Positions 24,455-36,097 are shown, counted from the first letter of the stretch. The stretch: 64,000 nt of DNA from Adiantum capillus-veneris (GCA_014529385.2 CM043952.1:63292870-63356869); one strand, 5' to 3'. The notes: generated by a model not told the origin, from the letters alone. Program-made: numbers and translations.

Positions 24455-24860
24455 TCCTAATGATTTTACCTTGTTCTTTGATGGAGCTTTTTGACGAGCC
24501 ACAGGAAAAGCAAGGGGAGGGCTTGTGTTGCTCAACCCAAGTGGAGAGGTGGTCACAAAAGAGAAGGTCAATCTACCAGGTTCAACTAGCAACAATCAAG
24601 CAGAGTATGACATACTACTTCATGGTTTGAAGATGTGCATTAGTCAAGGTATATAACGTCTCATGGTAAAGGGGGATGCACTTCTCATTGTGAAGCAAAC
24701 CTTAGGCATTTGGGCATGCAAGAATGAAAGCCAAAGGACAAAGGTTCATGTTATCCGTAGGTTATTTAATCAATTTGAAGAAGTTCAATTGTATCATATT
24801 CCTAGGAAACAAAATGAAAATGCGGATTTTACTTGCACAACAAGGAGATACACGTGTTGA
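24455..24860 (+). pseudogene. Y1 second (plant/archaeal-type) RNase H
   Basis: In the right frame it reads FTLFFDGAF, a stop (24518), then GLVLLNPSGEVVTKEK, STSNNQAEYDILLHGLKM and, after one more stop, LMVKGDALLIVKQ. The four expected acidic positions (DGA, QAEY, GDA and a later Asp-like site) can be seen. This domain, lying between RNase H and integrase, is the mark of Tat-type gypsy elements, acquired from a cellular-type RNase H according to published work on the group. Confidence 0.75.
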
Positions 24861-26320
24861 GAAAGAAGTGCACGTCATCATGGTGGCAGCATTTGTCAAG
24901 CAACAGAGATACCAGGGATTGGAGTCATTGGCTCCCATTATTGGCTACATTTTGGAGGGCACCTTTCCACAAGATTTCACAAAAGCTCAGAAGAAGAGAC
25001 TCATGAAGAAGACAAGAATTTATCTCTTCCTAGAAGGCTCCCTCTATCAAAAAGGGAAGGATCAAGTGTGCAGAAGAGTACCAACTATTAAGGAAATTCC
25101 ATCCATTCTAAAGGGTTTGCATGAGGAAGCATGTGGTGGTCATTTTTCCCAAGATTTAACTATGAAGAATATTTTTCTTGCGGGGTATGTTTGGCCAAGT
25201 CTGCATGTGGATGTCTAACATTGGTGTAAAAGTTGTCACAATTGTCAAGTAAATGGAAATAGAAGGTTGGTGCATGGTCCGAGGCAAATAGTGCTTGCAA
25301 ATGGACCCTTTGAAAAGTGGGGCATTGATGCTATGGGTCCTCGACGTAGAACAAAAAATGATAAACTCTACATTCTAATGGCTGTAGATTACATGACTAG
25401 GTGGGTAGAGGCTGAAAGTGTGGCAAGGGTAAATGGGAAAATAGTGAGCAAGTTTGTCTACACTAATATTTGTTGTAGATTTGGCACACCTTTGGAGATT
25501 GTTTTTGATAATGGTCCAGGGTTTAGGAAGGGTTTACTCACACAAGTTTGTGAAGAGCTTCACATTCTACATCGTCATAGCACACCCTACTACCCACAGT
25601 CAAATGGTTTGCTGGAGAAGGCTAATGGTGTCATTGCAGGCATCATTAGAAAGATGGTACAAAACAAGACAAATTTATGGCATGACTTCTTAGATGGTGC
25701 CTTGTGGGCGTATCAAACCACATATAGAGAAGCCACAGAGTTCACGCCATTTCACTTGGTTTATGGCCAAGAGGCTTTGCAACCTATCAAGCTCAACATC
25801 CCAATGATATGGCTTCGTGGTAGAGGTGCACAAGATTATCAAGAGGTATGGACGGAGTGACTTATTACATTAGTGGAGCTTGAGTGGAAAAGAGAAGCAG
25901 CTTACGAGTGCTACAAGAGGAAAGCTTTCCAAGCAAAAGAAAAGCTCGACAAGAACAACTTGCATCAAGGAAGAAGATCTTGTGCTAAGGTATGGCAATC
26001 AACTTGATAATCGTTTTGATGCCAAGTTTGAAACTAGATGGCAGGGGCCATACATAGTCAAGAAGGCTTTCAATTCAAGTTACTACCAACTTATGGACTT
26101 GAATGGTAAAGAGCACTCCAGGAAGGTAAACGATCGCCTGAAGCCCTATTTGAGTCGCCTTCTACCAAAGATCTGTCAAAAGGCAGCTTTCTCATGTAAG
26201 TTTTGTTGCATGAAGCATGAGTGTAACTTGAGCCAAAATGCCAAGGGGCCAAACAATGAAAATCTTGTCAAGGACTTAGAAGCACTCTCTTTGGAAAAGA
26301 TGCTTTATGATGGTACATGA
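24861..26320 (+). pseudogene. pol: Y1 integrase
   Basis: The HHCC zinc domain is at 25115-25250 (LHEEACGGHFS, then CKSCHNC) with one stop (25216) inside. The core has WGIDAMGP (25318), VFDNGPGF (about 25500) and E in GLLEKANG (25608), so the DDE triad is kept. One long frame covers 25267-25860. The C-terminal domain (TRWQGPYIVKKAF, 26035-26070) is in another frame and ends at 26320. No chromodomain follows. Confidence 0.85.
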
Positions 26321-26335
26321 ATATACCATCATCCT

Positions 26336-26345
26336 GGGGGAGGAC
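26336..26345 (+). other. Polypurine tract of Y1
   Basis: GGGGGAGGA lies just before TGATAGCC, the 3' LTR start. Confidence 0.8.
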
Positions 26346-26348
26346 TAA

Positions 26349-27224
26349 TGATAGCCGTTTTTTTGCTATTCAAAATTGCCATAGTGAGCTACCTCGCCCT
26401 ATCAAATCACTCAAACACTGTGATTATCCTCACCCTTTCACTGTACATAGGCGTGTGTGAGTTAGGGGACTTTCCCCATATCTCCTTAAAACCCCTCAAT
26501 TAGCTAGTCATTGGGCTAATTGAACCAAAAAAATAAATAAAGATATATTTTGGCCCTTTTGTGTATAAGTATTTCATTGTATATAGGGCCTAAATATAGG
26601 GATTTTTATTATAATTATTTTTTGTATTTATTTAAATATTTCTACCTATGTGTGTGTTATTTGTCTATGTATGCTATGTACATTGACTCACCATTATCAC
26701 AATTTTTCTTACCATTTTGCATACTCTTTATTCCATATAGAAATATTTTCATGAAAGCTTCTCTTATTTTTGGTGTGAATCCACTCCAAGGAAAAACCTC
26801 AAAACAATACCTTCCACTATCAGTCATTGCCTTTCACTAAATTCCTATTTTCTACAGGTATTTTTCCTTACCTTTTGTAAATAAATATACATCAATAAAA
26901 ACAAATGAGGGCCCTCCTCATTTGATTCCCTATATTTTCATATGTTTATTTTTTATATATATAAGTCACACTATTTTAGATTCTATAAATTGTTTATATA
27001 TACTAGCCTGTTTTTTCTATCATATCCATATATTATATTTATGCATAATCCACAACCATGTATATTTTCAAACCCCTAAGAATCTATTAGGTCATGCTCT
27101 CATGCAAGGAGGGGTTCACCTTTGGAGCCTTATGCAAATTCAACAAAAGGGGGGCCATTGAAGACTTTTTTGTGAAGAAAACTAGGCATTTTGGTGGGAT
27201 TTTTTATATCCATCTCCACACACC
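26349..27224 (+). repeat. Truncated 3' LTR of Y1
   Basis: Matches 17668-18555 of the 5' LTR closely, then stops at CCATCTCCAC where copia fragment S begins. About 1.9 kb is missing. Confidence 0.88.
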
Positions 27225-28148
27225 ATTTTGCTATGGAGTATACCTGCATGAAAACTGCCTCTAAATTCCATGTCTTTTTAGAAAACCATTGAATTTATTG
27301 GAGAAATACTCTCTCCCTCCATCTTCCTTCAAGAACTTCACATGTTTTCTAGTCTATTTTTCAACCATAACTTTGAAATTTTGAAAGTGCATAAACACCT
27401 CACTTTTTTGCTTCATGAAATAGACCCATACCTTCCTTGTATGGTCATCAATGAGATAATATCTACATCCACCCATAGATGCAATCTTTGCGGGACCCCA
27501 TACATCTATATGCACTAAATTCAATGTATTCCTTTTAACATGCTTATCATGATTAAAGGATGCTTTTGCTTGCTTTCCAACTTGACAAGCTTTACAAACT
27601 TTCTGCATTTCAATAAGTTAAAATTTTGGCAAACCTATAACCATCTTTAGTTTGCATCATCTTCAGTCTTTGCAAATTTAGATGACCAATACATTTATGC
27701 CAAATCTCAATAACTACACCTCGTATAAAAATGACATCATTCACCTTGAGCACATTTGAATCCAAAGTAAACATTTTTTCCGCACTCTTTCCTTGCACAA
27801 CAAGCCTTCCGTTCTTCTTATTCTCTTCAACAAAGAGACTATCGGAGTTAAACCTGAACTGCAAGGCTTGCTCAACCATTTGCCCCAACATACACCAGAT
27901 TCTTTGTGATGTTGGGTCCATGCAATACATTAGCTAGGTACTTTACTTTACCATATATCATATACAATGGCACATTTCTCGCATGCATGATGGGATGTGC
28001 AGGGTCATCCCCACTCTCTACATAACCATGACTTTGTAAAGTTTGCATTTCCTTGAACCACTCACCATGATTGATCATGTGATTCAATGCACCAAAATCC
28101 ACATACCAAATATTGTCACTGGATTTTGCCACATTTGCAAACATAGTA
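27225..28148 (-). pseudogene. copia fragment S: protease and integrase N-half
   Basis: Minus strand. The protease starts NIWYVDFGALNHMINHGEWF (about 28110; the active-site Ser is Phe here). The GAG-pre-integrase domain (IEIWHKCIGHLNLQRLK, 27640-27710) follows, then CKACQVGKQAK and the integrase core (HIDVWGP, about 27510; DGGREYF, about 27320). It is cut exactly at TP*QNGV (27225), just before the catalytic Glu. Several stops are present, and integrase is split over two frames. Confidence 0.8.
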
Positions 28149-29110
28149 TGTAATGGAAATGGCCTATGAACTTTGAGAATAACGAAATTAGGAGAATTAA
28201 AGAGACCATTTTTGTGAAACTACTTTGAGAACATAGAGGGTGAACTACAATACTTTTGCAAGAGAGAGGGTTTAGAGAACTTCACAACACTTGAGGACCG
28301 GTTTATTTGGAGCCGGTCCCCCCTCCAATAGGCTTTTGTATTATAGATTCTCCCATCAAGAGAGACTTGGTACAATACAATCTTTGTGTTCCTTGTGACC
28401 TAGGTGATGCAATGAAGATGGAAAGCTTCACGCATCACGAGCATAACATAGACTTTGTAAAAAGAACTAACTATCCCAGCCTAGTACAAAGGCCTCAAAC
28501 ACCTTCAAAGGTGGAGAGAGCTAGCGGGGAATGAGGGTAGGGAAGAGGAAGAAGAAACATTCATCGGAGAAAAAAATAGTTCCTCAATTATCATTGCTCT
28601 TCTTGCTAGCATACATAATAGTATAGTAATGAATATGGAGACTGAGATGGTAGGCTTAAGCATTGAAGCATGGCTCTTGGTTGGATTTGCATTCCATAGC
28701 CAAGAGTGTTGGTGTAGGCTCTCAACTTCTCTACTAGCTTGGAGAAGAAGATGGAGCTCTTGCACTTTGCACTTCACACAATGAGTGTGTGTGTGTGTGT
28801 GTGGGGCAGCGGGGGGGGGGAGTATACCCTCCAAGCTAGCCCCCATCTTGCTTTGGTCGATCCCCTCTTCTAGCACTCTCTGACACTTGATTGGACCTCC
28901 TAAAGCTTGGCCAATCACATGCTTAGTGCATATCAAGCAACAAGGGTAGCCCTGGGACAAGTGTCCCCCTTTCCCCTTTGAGAGAGAGGACTCGATAAAT
29001 GCAAAAACAATTAATTAAATCAACTAAATTATCATTGGACCCCTTGGGAGGCTAGCAAATAGGCTCGAGGCACACTATGAGGGCAACATGAAGAGGAAGT
29101 TGACAAGTGT
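28149..29110 (-). repeat. Inverted chromovirus LTR (Z3) inside S
   Basis: The reverse complement starts at the LTR end ...GGCCATTTCCATTACA (28149) and follows the Z1/Z2 LTR inward, including the GT/G-run (28786-28820). Similarity fades beyond 29110, and the terminal TGTCATAAAATC is not found. It is therefore a truncated or diverged solo LTR. It replaced the end of Gag and the zinc knuckle of S. Confidence 0.75.
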
Positions 29111-29261
29111 CCTTGCTGCTTTCTTTGTACCAAGGATGCCTTGTGTGAGGGTGTATGTGTTCTCTCTCTAGCCCCTACAATGAGGGCTCGCCCCCCCTTG
29201 TGTACTATAAATGAGGAAATGTTCTCTCAAAGATGGATACCAGTTTTAAATTGTTTGTATT

Positions 29262-29760
29262 CTAGACCCAAACCTCATAGATAGACTTCTACTTTATCAT
29301 CATCGTCGACTGTAACACCAACTGATGCAAGTGACTCACATATGTTCTTTATCTTCAGTGAATAGTCATTGATGGAAAAATTTTCTTTTGCACAAAATTC
29401 AGCTCAATCTTCAATTGTAGTTTCCTTGCCTTTATGTTGGTGACATCCAATGATAGTAAGGTGTCCCAAGCCTCCTTAGGGGTATAAGCATCTTATATGT
29501 GCCCAATCATTATGTCATGCACACTCACAGAAAGCCAGTACATGACCTTCCAAGCTCCCTAATGCCAATCTTTAAACTTCTTTAGTTGCACAACACTCGT
29601 ACCTTCCTTTGGTAATGGTGGTGTTGTTTCATGCTCTCCATCAATGTAAGTCCAATAACCTGTACCCATAAGTAAATTCTGAACTTCCAAGCAAGGATTT
29701 TGTTCTTGTCCAGCTCCTCATTAACAATCTAGTTACGTGCATCATTATTGGATGAACGAT
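29262..29760 (-). pseudogene. gag: copia fragment S: Gag
   Basis: The minus strand reads LLMGTGYWTYIDGEHETTPPLPKEGTS..., KDWH, AWKVMYWLSVSVHD and YTPKEAWDTLLSLDVTNIKARKLQLK. This is the UBN2-type copia Gag core. Several stops are present. The region between this and the protease (Gag end and zinc knuckle) is lost at the Z3 insertion. Confidence 0.75.
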
Positions 29761-30184
29761 ATGTTTCCAACCCTTCACCAAGTCTTTGAGCAACCTGCTA
29801 AAAATAGTCAGATACCACCTGTAACTACAATCTACATACAAATATCTATTTCACACTACCAGATATTATATGTGCACGTTGCAGCCAAACCGAAGCTTTG
29901 AACACTTCCAAAATGCACATCTATACAATCCCAAACCTTAGCATTTTTGCATACACTCTAACTATAAAAATGGGCACCAAACGAGCCCGAAATGGAAATC
30001 CGGTTCACAATCTTACTCCAAAGGTCCAAAGGACTAGATAGAACCTTAAGACGTGTAGTTTCCAAAAGGAAGCACCTCAATTGGAGATCGTTTGACGGTG
30101 GCTTCCAAGAATATTGAGGCCGCCTCTTAGGCTGCTCCTGCTTGCTGCTCCAAGATCCTTAGACACAATCAAGATCTGATACTA
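29761..30184 (-). other. Leader and primer-binding site of S
   Basis: Non-coding leader. At 30173-30184 the minus strand reads TAGTATCAGATC, one base off the tRNA-iMet primer-site core, directly beside the inferred LTR end (30185). Confidence 0.6.
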
Positions 30185-30330
30185 TGTTAATAGAGAGAGA
30201 GAGAGGAGAGAGCTTGAGCTCTTGCAAGCACACACACACACACAAAGATGGAGGAAAAAGAATGTTCTTCTTCTTCTTCTTCAATAACTCAAGGTAAGAG
30301 GTCTACATATTTGTGAATAATCCTAATATC
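30185..30330 (-). repeat. 5' LTR remnant of S
   Basis: Minus-strand LTR end ...CTCTCTCTATTAACA abuts the primer site. It contains GA, CA and CTT repeats. It is cut near 30330, where Y2 LTR sequence starts. Confidence 0.45.
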
Positions 30331-30344
30331 CATATATCATATTT

Positions 30345-31232
30345 GTGAATAATCATAATCCATGCATATTTTCAAACCCTCAAGGATCTATTAGGTCATG
30401 CTCTCATGCAAGGAGGGGCTCACTCTTAGAAGATTATGCAAATTCAACAAAAGAGGGGCCAATGAAGACTTCTGTAGGAGGAAAAACAGGGTTTTTGGTG
30501 AGATTTTTGGCATCCACCTCCACTACAAATTTGAGGAAGTGACCAAAAAAAATAATTTAGCTCACAAGCTAAATAATCACCTCAAAAAAATTCATAATTT
30601 TTGGAACCGCCACCGGTGAGATATGATTTTTTGGGTCGACCCCAGTCTTTTTCACAAGTCACTCTAGTCTTCTCTCACCTTTCTTTACACTTCCACTTCC
30701 ACACACACTCATTTCTCTCTATCCCTCCCTCAAACCTACACCTTCCATGGTTTCTCTCACCCTCTTCACCATTAACCTCCTCTCTGACTTTCATAGCTCT
30801 CATAAGAACTCTACATGTACATGCCCATCTATATGCCTTTCTCGATTACGTCTACATTACAATTCCTTCTACCTCTTCTCTATATACATAAAATTCAAAA
30901 TGTGAATCCGTGCTTAATCTTCGAAAACTAAGGGATTCTCATCAGCCAACATCATCACTTTCATCATGGTGTTCAACGTTGCAACGGCGGCGACGTAAGA
31001 AGAGAAGAGGAAGAATAGGATCGGCAGTCATTTTTGAGAACCTACACAAGTAAGTTCAAAACTTCTTCAAAGCTTCATCATCACAAAAATTCCCCCACTT
31101 CATTCTACCCACTGTAAATATATCATTAACTTTTTAGTGATTAATAACACTAACCACTAACCTACTAGCACAAAATCTCCATTGACCTAACCATAAAAGG
31201 CACCTCACCTCAAGACATGTACATAGGAAAAA

Positions 31233-31285
<53 letters not shown>

Positions 31286-31963
31286 CCCTCCATTAACTCT
31301 ATAGTTTCACCCTATCTACCATCAATAATGCCTTTGTCTTGAGTCCACATCCATGACTCAAGCATACAAAGAAGGCCTGCAATGTTTTGATATTCAAGAA
31401 AAATCATAATCCTGATTTGTTGCCTTGTAAATTAAGATTTCCAATAATCTTAATGAGGAGTCTCCAACCTATCAATAGGTCTTTCTCTCTCTCTCTTGTA
31501 AAACTATCTCCAAGCTTTCACATAACACCCCAACACTATAGGCGTGAGAAGAGACTTAGGTGTAGCAACCACTTTGTGATTCTCGCACTTGGTGTGGGAG
31601 AAGCTTTGATGCTATACATTGCAAGTGAGAGAGTGTGAGTGCCCTATATAAAACCACTAATGTATATGCTCTTCCATTTTCAACAATCTAAGGTTTTAGT
31701 ACTTCAAGGGTGTGTCTTTGTTCTATAATCGTCGTCCTTCCCTTGTGTCGCATGGTTTGGTGAATGGAAGGTGACTCGTATCTTTTAAGTCCCATCATTT
31801 GACCTTGTTTGAGAAAGTGGTTAGTGTGCTTTCATTGCCAAGTTTCTTGTTCATTGTAAGAGGTTATGGTAGTGAGAGATTTCCCACACCTTAAGACACT
31901 GTGTGTGTGTGTGTGTGTGTGTTAGCGATGTTTACCATTCACTAATTTTTGGTTCATTTTATG
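30345..31963 (+). repeat. Y2 LTR, left part
   Basis: Aligns to 18375-20130 of the Y1 5' LTR (same order: Phe-rich T tracts, (CT)n at 31236-31281, the AAGAATGCC... block, then TTAAGACA(CT)GTGTGTG). It is interrupted at 31963 by Z1 and resumes after it. Its first 200 bp overlap with the end of the truncated Y1 3' LTR, so it is a separate copy. Confidence 0.8.
31959..31963. other. Target-site duplication TTATG (left) of Z1
   Basis: TTATG precedes the 5' LTR and is repeated at 41417-41421 after the 3' LTR. Confidence 0.95.
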
Positions 31964-32859
31964 TGTCATAAAATCTAATATCTAATCAACCCAAATGATT
32001 TTCTCAAATTAAACTGATCAGTTAATGTGGGAGAATAAACGGGAACAAGGTTTAGGATATAGACATGTGCTTATAGATCTATCTCAACACAGGGCCAATG
32101 GTAAAGGGGTCCAAATGAGAGATGGTCTGTCAAAGAGCAAGGCTAACCAATGGAGCATAAATGCCTTAGGGTTAGTTTCATTGAAGACCTCCAATAGCTA
32201 GTGTTAAAAGTCCTTTGACCTTAGGTAAAAGCTAGGGCTGTGCTTGAGGTGGGAACGTGGCCCAAGCTTGAGGTACTTGTCATGCCTGATGACTGAGATG
32301 CTTGAAATGCTTGATGATTGAGATGCTTGAGGTGCTTGTCATGCTTGAGATGCTAGGGTTGTACTTGAGGTGGGAACCCAGTCCAAGCTTGAGGGGCTTA
32401 AGGGCCAAGCTTGTGGTGAGAACTAGGCCCAAGGTTGAGGGGCTTTAGGTGGCACAAAAGTCAAAGAAAATCCCTACAAGGAGGGGGCGAGCCATGCAAG
32501 AAGGGGGGGTGCTTGCTTCACCACTCTCTCTCCCAAAGGGCACCCCTTTCCCAACATGCAAGTAGGACACATGTCAAGCCCCTAGCTAGGTTACCCTCAT
32601 GGTGTGCCTAAAGCCTATTGGTTGGCCACCCAAGGGGTCCAATGATAAATTAGTTAATTTAATTAATTTTTTTATCATTTATCAAGCCCTCTCTCTCAAA
32701 GGGGAAATATGGATACTTGTCCCAAGGCTACCCTTGTTGCTTGGTGTGACTCCTGCTTGTGATTGGCTAGGCCTGGAGGGGTCCAATGAGCTTCAAGCAT
32801 GAGCTACAAGGGGGGGTTGACCAAAGCAAGTAGGGGGCGTGCTTGAGGGGTATACTCTC

Positions 32860-32906
<47 letters not shown>

Positions 32907-33584
32907 ACTCATTGTGTATTGTGCAAAGTGCAAGAGCTCCCTCTCCTTCTCCAAGCAAGTAGAGAGGTAGAGAGCCTACACCAACACTCTTGGCTATGGA
33001 ATTCAAATCCAACCAAGATCCATGATTCAATGCTTAATCTTGTCATCTTCTCCATCTTCATTAATATGATATTATGTACGCTAGCAAGAAGAGTGATGAT
33101 AAGTGAGGAACTAATTCTTTCTCCTATGAAATGTTTCTTCTTCCTCTTCCCTACCCTCATTCCCTTCTAGCTCTCTCCACCTTTGAAGGTGTTTGAGGTC
33201 TTAGGAATGAGGCTTGGGATAGTTAATGCTTTCCACAAAGTTTATGTTATGCTCGTGATGCATTAAGTTTTCCATCTTCATTGCATCACCTAGGTCAAAG
33301 GGAGCACAAAGATTGTATTGTAACAAGTCTCTCTTGATGGGAGAAACTATAATACAAATGCCTATTAGAGGGGGGACTAGGCTCCACATAAATCCGACCC
33401 TCACTTGTTGTCATGTTCTCTAATCTCTCTCTCTTTCCAAAGTATTGTTCATGCCAAGTTAACTAAATTTTGTGTTTATGTTGCTGCCATCAATTAAGTA
33501 CATTGCTATGCTCACAAAGAAATTTCATAAAAGTACTTCTCTAATTTCCGCTACTCTCAAAGTTAATAGGCCAATTCCATTACA
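31964..33584 (+). repeat. 5' LTR of Z1
   Basis: TG...CA ends; similar over its length to 39838-41416. It contains a 32-base C run (32861-32892) followed by (AC)n, and tandem short repeats of GCTTGAGGTG/GAGATGCTTGA at 32240-32440. Confidence 0.95.
32861..32908. repeat. C32 homopolymer followed by (AC)n
   Basis: 32 consecutive C then an AC repeat. The 3' LTR has only about 10 C at the same place (40718), and Z2 about 5 (51515), so this tract expanded in this copy or is an assembly artefact. Confidence 0.9.
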
Positions 33585-33585
33585 T

Positions 33586-33597
33586 TGGTATCAGAGC
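33586..33597 (+). other. Primer-binding site of Z1 (tRNA-iMet)
   Basis: TGGTATCAGAGC, complementary to the 3' end of plant initiator methionine tRNA, one base after the LTR. Confidence 0.95.
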
Positions 33598-33750
33598 ATT
33601 TGGTTTCTCTTTTCTTGCTAAGAAGAGAGGTCCTTAAGTAGCCTATAAATGGTTGATTTTGTTAATTATATTAGGGTAAGTGGGAGTGGGATTTATTATC
33701 GGTCTTGTTGAGCCCATTATGTCGGATATGGTGCACACCTCGGGAGCTTT

Positions 33751-33804
33751 GGACTTAATAATGGAGTATTTTTAGACTTGCCTACGGCTTTACCATTATT
33801 AAGC
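33751..33804 (+). other. Conserved hairpin in the chromovirus leader (Z1)
   Basis: GGACTTAATAATGG pairs with CCATTATTAAGCC across a loop of about 20 bases. Z2 has the same stem at 52397-52450. A packaging or dimerisation role is possible but untested. Confidence 0.55.
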
Positions 33805-33997
33805 CATAAGAAGTCCAAAAGGAGCTAGCCCTCAAAAACTCTACAATATTAGACCCAATCCACTACTCTATATAATTAACCACTTTGCATCGTGGGTGTA
33901 GATATTTAAGAGCCAATTTTCAAAGGCTAAGAGGAGTGGCAACTAAGGTTTTGAATTTCCAAAGCATACACTAAGTACGTACACAAATTTTGTTAAC

Positions 33998-35332
33998 ATG
34001 GCTGACAATAACTAAGAGAGTAGAATGAAAATTGATAGCTTTGATTTTGCACATGAAGGTGCCTATGATGATGTCCCATGTTTTTCAATTATCTCATTAC
34101 TAGGTTGCAGCAAGCTATGGGCAACCCTGCTTTGCAAGCTGAAGTTACTCAACAACTTCGCGCTTATGGGATTTCCCTTCCTCTCCAAGAGGAGAGAGAG
34201 CTTAGGAGGCCTCTTGAAGAGACCCACAAAAAAAGACTCTCTCCCATAAAGATGAGGAATCCAAAGAGCAAGAAATCAATGAAACTTTAAGTTCCTCTAA
34301 AATGTGGCTCCACAAAGACGGCGTTCTAGACGATTGCCAACTCCTCCCAAGAGGAAAAGATCAACACACAGTCCTTCTCCTTGTTGTCATTCCAAAAGGG
34401 AAGAGAGGAAATAAAGGAAGAAAAGGGCAAGAAAGAGGTCACCCTCTTCTCCTTCTTCTTCACCTTCCTCCTCTTCCGATGAAAGCTATGGCTATTCTCC
34501 TAGATAACACAAGAGGGGAGAACATCGTAAAGCATACCCCGCATGGAAAAGGTCACAAAAGCTAAAGAAGTTCAAGGAGTGAGGAAAGAGTATCTCTTTT
34601 CTCACCTATGATGGCACCTTTGGTGCCACCGACAAAGTGTTGGCCTTCATCCAACAATTTGATGCCGCCTTTAGAGACGAGGGCTTCACGGAGTCCTCCA
34701 AGATACGCCATGTAGCTATGCACTTCTAGAAATTTGCTCGTCAATGGTAGGCTAGCCTTCATGGCAACGGCAAAGCCCCAAAGACATGGAAAACTCTACG
34801 AGTTTCCATCATGAAGCAATTCCTTGCAAGCGATGCAAAGGACAAAGTGCTCAACGAATGGTGCATTTTGAATGATCCACAAATATGTAGACAAGTTTTG
34901 GGATTTACATCTCAATGCTACTGTCTTCCAAAAGATAGACTTCACCGAGCAAAATCAGCAATTATGTGCGGGATTACCTGAAGAGATGGCCGAATATGTC
35001 AACTTTTAACGCCCTGGTTTTATCACGAAAGTAATCCATCACACCATGGTTGCTTCACGCATCAATTTCCAACAAGGGGCTAGATGGAATGTCAAGCCCA
35101 TGGAAAACAAAGATAAAAATGATGCAAAGGGGAAAACCAATGCCCAAATTCTTACCAAGGCACTTACAACAACAATAACAACAATCGGTCCAAGGAGAAG
35201 GGAGTTTACAAAGACAAAAACAAATTCTCTTTGAAGAGCTTGAAGATTTTCGCAAGGACCATAAGTGTTTTAAGTGTGGAGAGTAAGGACATGGCTACCG
35301 TTCTTGCCCCAAGAAAAAATCTCACAACGAGA
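33998..35332 (+). pseudogene. gag: Gag of Z1
   Basis: Starts MADNN and hits TAA at 34013. Compare Z2, where the same ATG is open. The capsid part (QQFDAAF, MHF, LHGNGKAPKTWKTLRV, 34655-34810) is recognisable in changing frames. A zinc knuckle (CFKCGE, broken by TAA, then HGYRSC) lies at about 35268-35310. An SR-rich segment, intact in Z2, is frameshifted here. The 757-bp insertion follows directly. Confidence 0.8.
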
Positions 35333-35340
35333 CTCCTAGG

Positions 35341-36097
35341 TAGTGTTTTCTTTTTGGGCTAAAAATCGCCAGTTTGGCAAATATTGAAAATTTTGAGCTT
35401 CTTTTTGGCTCTCATTGGTGTAGACCTTAAGATGTTTTCTGCCAGACTTTGCTATAAGGTTTTGTATTTTGGGGTAGCTACTCGCCAAAGATATGTCCAC
35501 TAAAGAACTTGATGGTAGGGGAGATTGAGAGCCAAGTAGATTTGATGAAACACATCACATTATGATACGGGACCCAAAATATTAAAGCCTACATGTGGTT
35601 GTAAGATTCTTTTACATGGAGTTTTAATGGGCTCCTATCATCGGAATAAATTTTCTTTTCACTTTCCTAACTTTTCTATGATTGACCTATGCATGATTAA
35701 CTAGATTTTATGTAGGAGGTCTGAGATCTTCACACTTCCTCATTTAGTTTTCATCTAGATTTCAAAGACCTTACCCTACTCAACAAGATGTTGTCTCTTA
35801 GCAAAACCCTAGTACATATAAGGTGTGTTGTGACATTGATACTTATTTGAAAAGTCTAGGTGGCACTACTTAAATCACTTCTTTCTATTATATAAAAGTT
35901 GTAAGAGACGTTCCTTTTATCCTTACATGTGATATTGAAAAAAATTACCAATTAAGGTCTAAATTTATTTTTTTTGTTGAAAATTTGCTAAATTGAATTT
36001 TAAAATATTTTGCTCGCCAAATTCATAAATTTAGATTCATTTTCTCGCCAAAAACTTGAGTAATATTTCAAGGTCGGTGTCCAAAAACAATACATTG
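35341..36097. mobile_element. 757-bp hAT-like non-autonomous DNA transposon in Z1
   Basis: Z2 lacks this segment, which gives exact edges. It is flanked by CTCCTAGG (35333-35340) and TTCCTAGG (36098-36105), an 8-bp duplication with one change. The ends TAGTGTTTTCTTTTTGG and (rc) CAATGTATTGTTTTTGG agree at 13 of 17 positions. TCGCCA motifs repeat near both ends (about 35368, 35488, 36013, 36044). No transposase is encoded. The 8-bp duplication and subterminal repeats fit hAT. Confidence 0.75.

Larger units (their letters stand above)
17668..27224 (+). mobile_element. Ty3/gypsy element Y1, Tat-type (dual RNase H), 3' LTR truncated
   Basis: Two LTR copies (17668-20484; 26349-27224) enclose gag, protease, RT, RNase H, a second plant/archaeal-type RNase H, and integrase, in that order. 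The second RNase H between the first RNase H and integrase marks the Tat group. No chromodomain follows integrase. The 3' LTR is cut after 876 bp by copia fragment S. Many stops and frameshifts make it inactive. Confidence 0.85.

Noticed and set aside
28505-28960. 151-codon minus frame
   Set aside because: Lies in the inverted Z3 LTR and includes GT-repeat translation; LTR conservation explains it.
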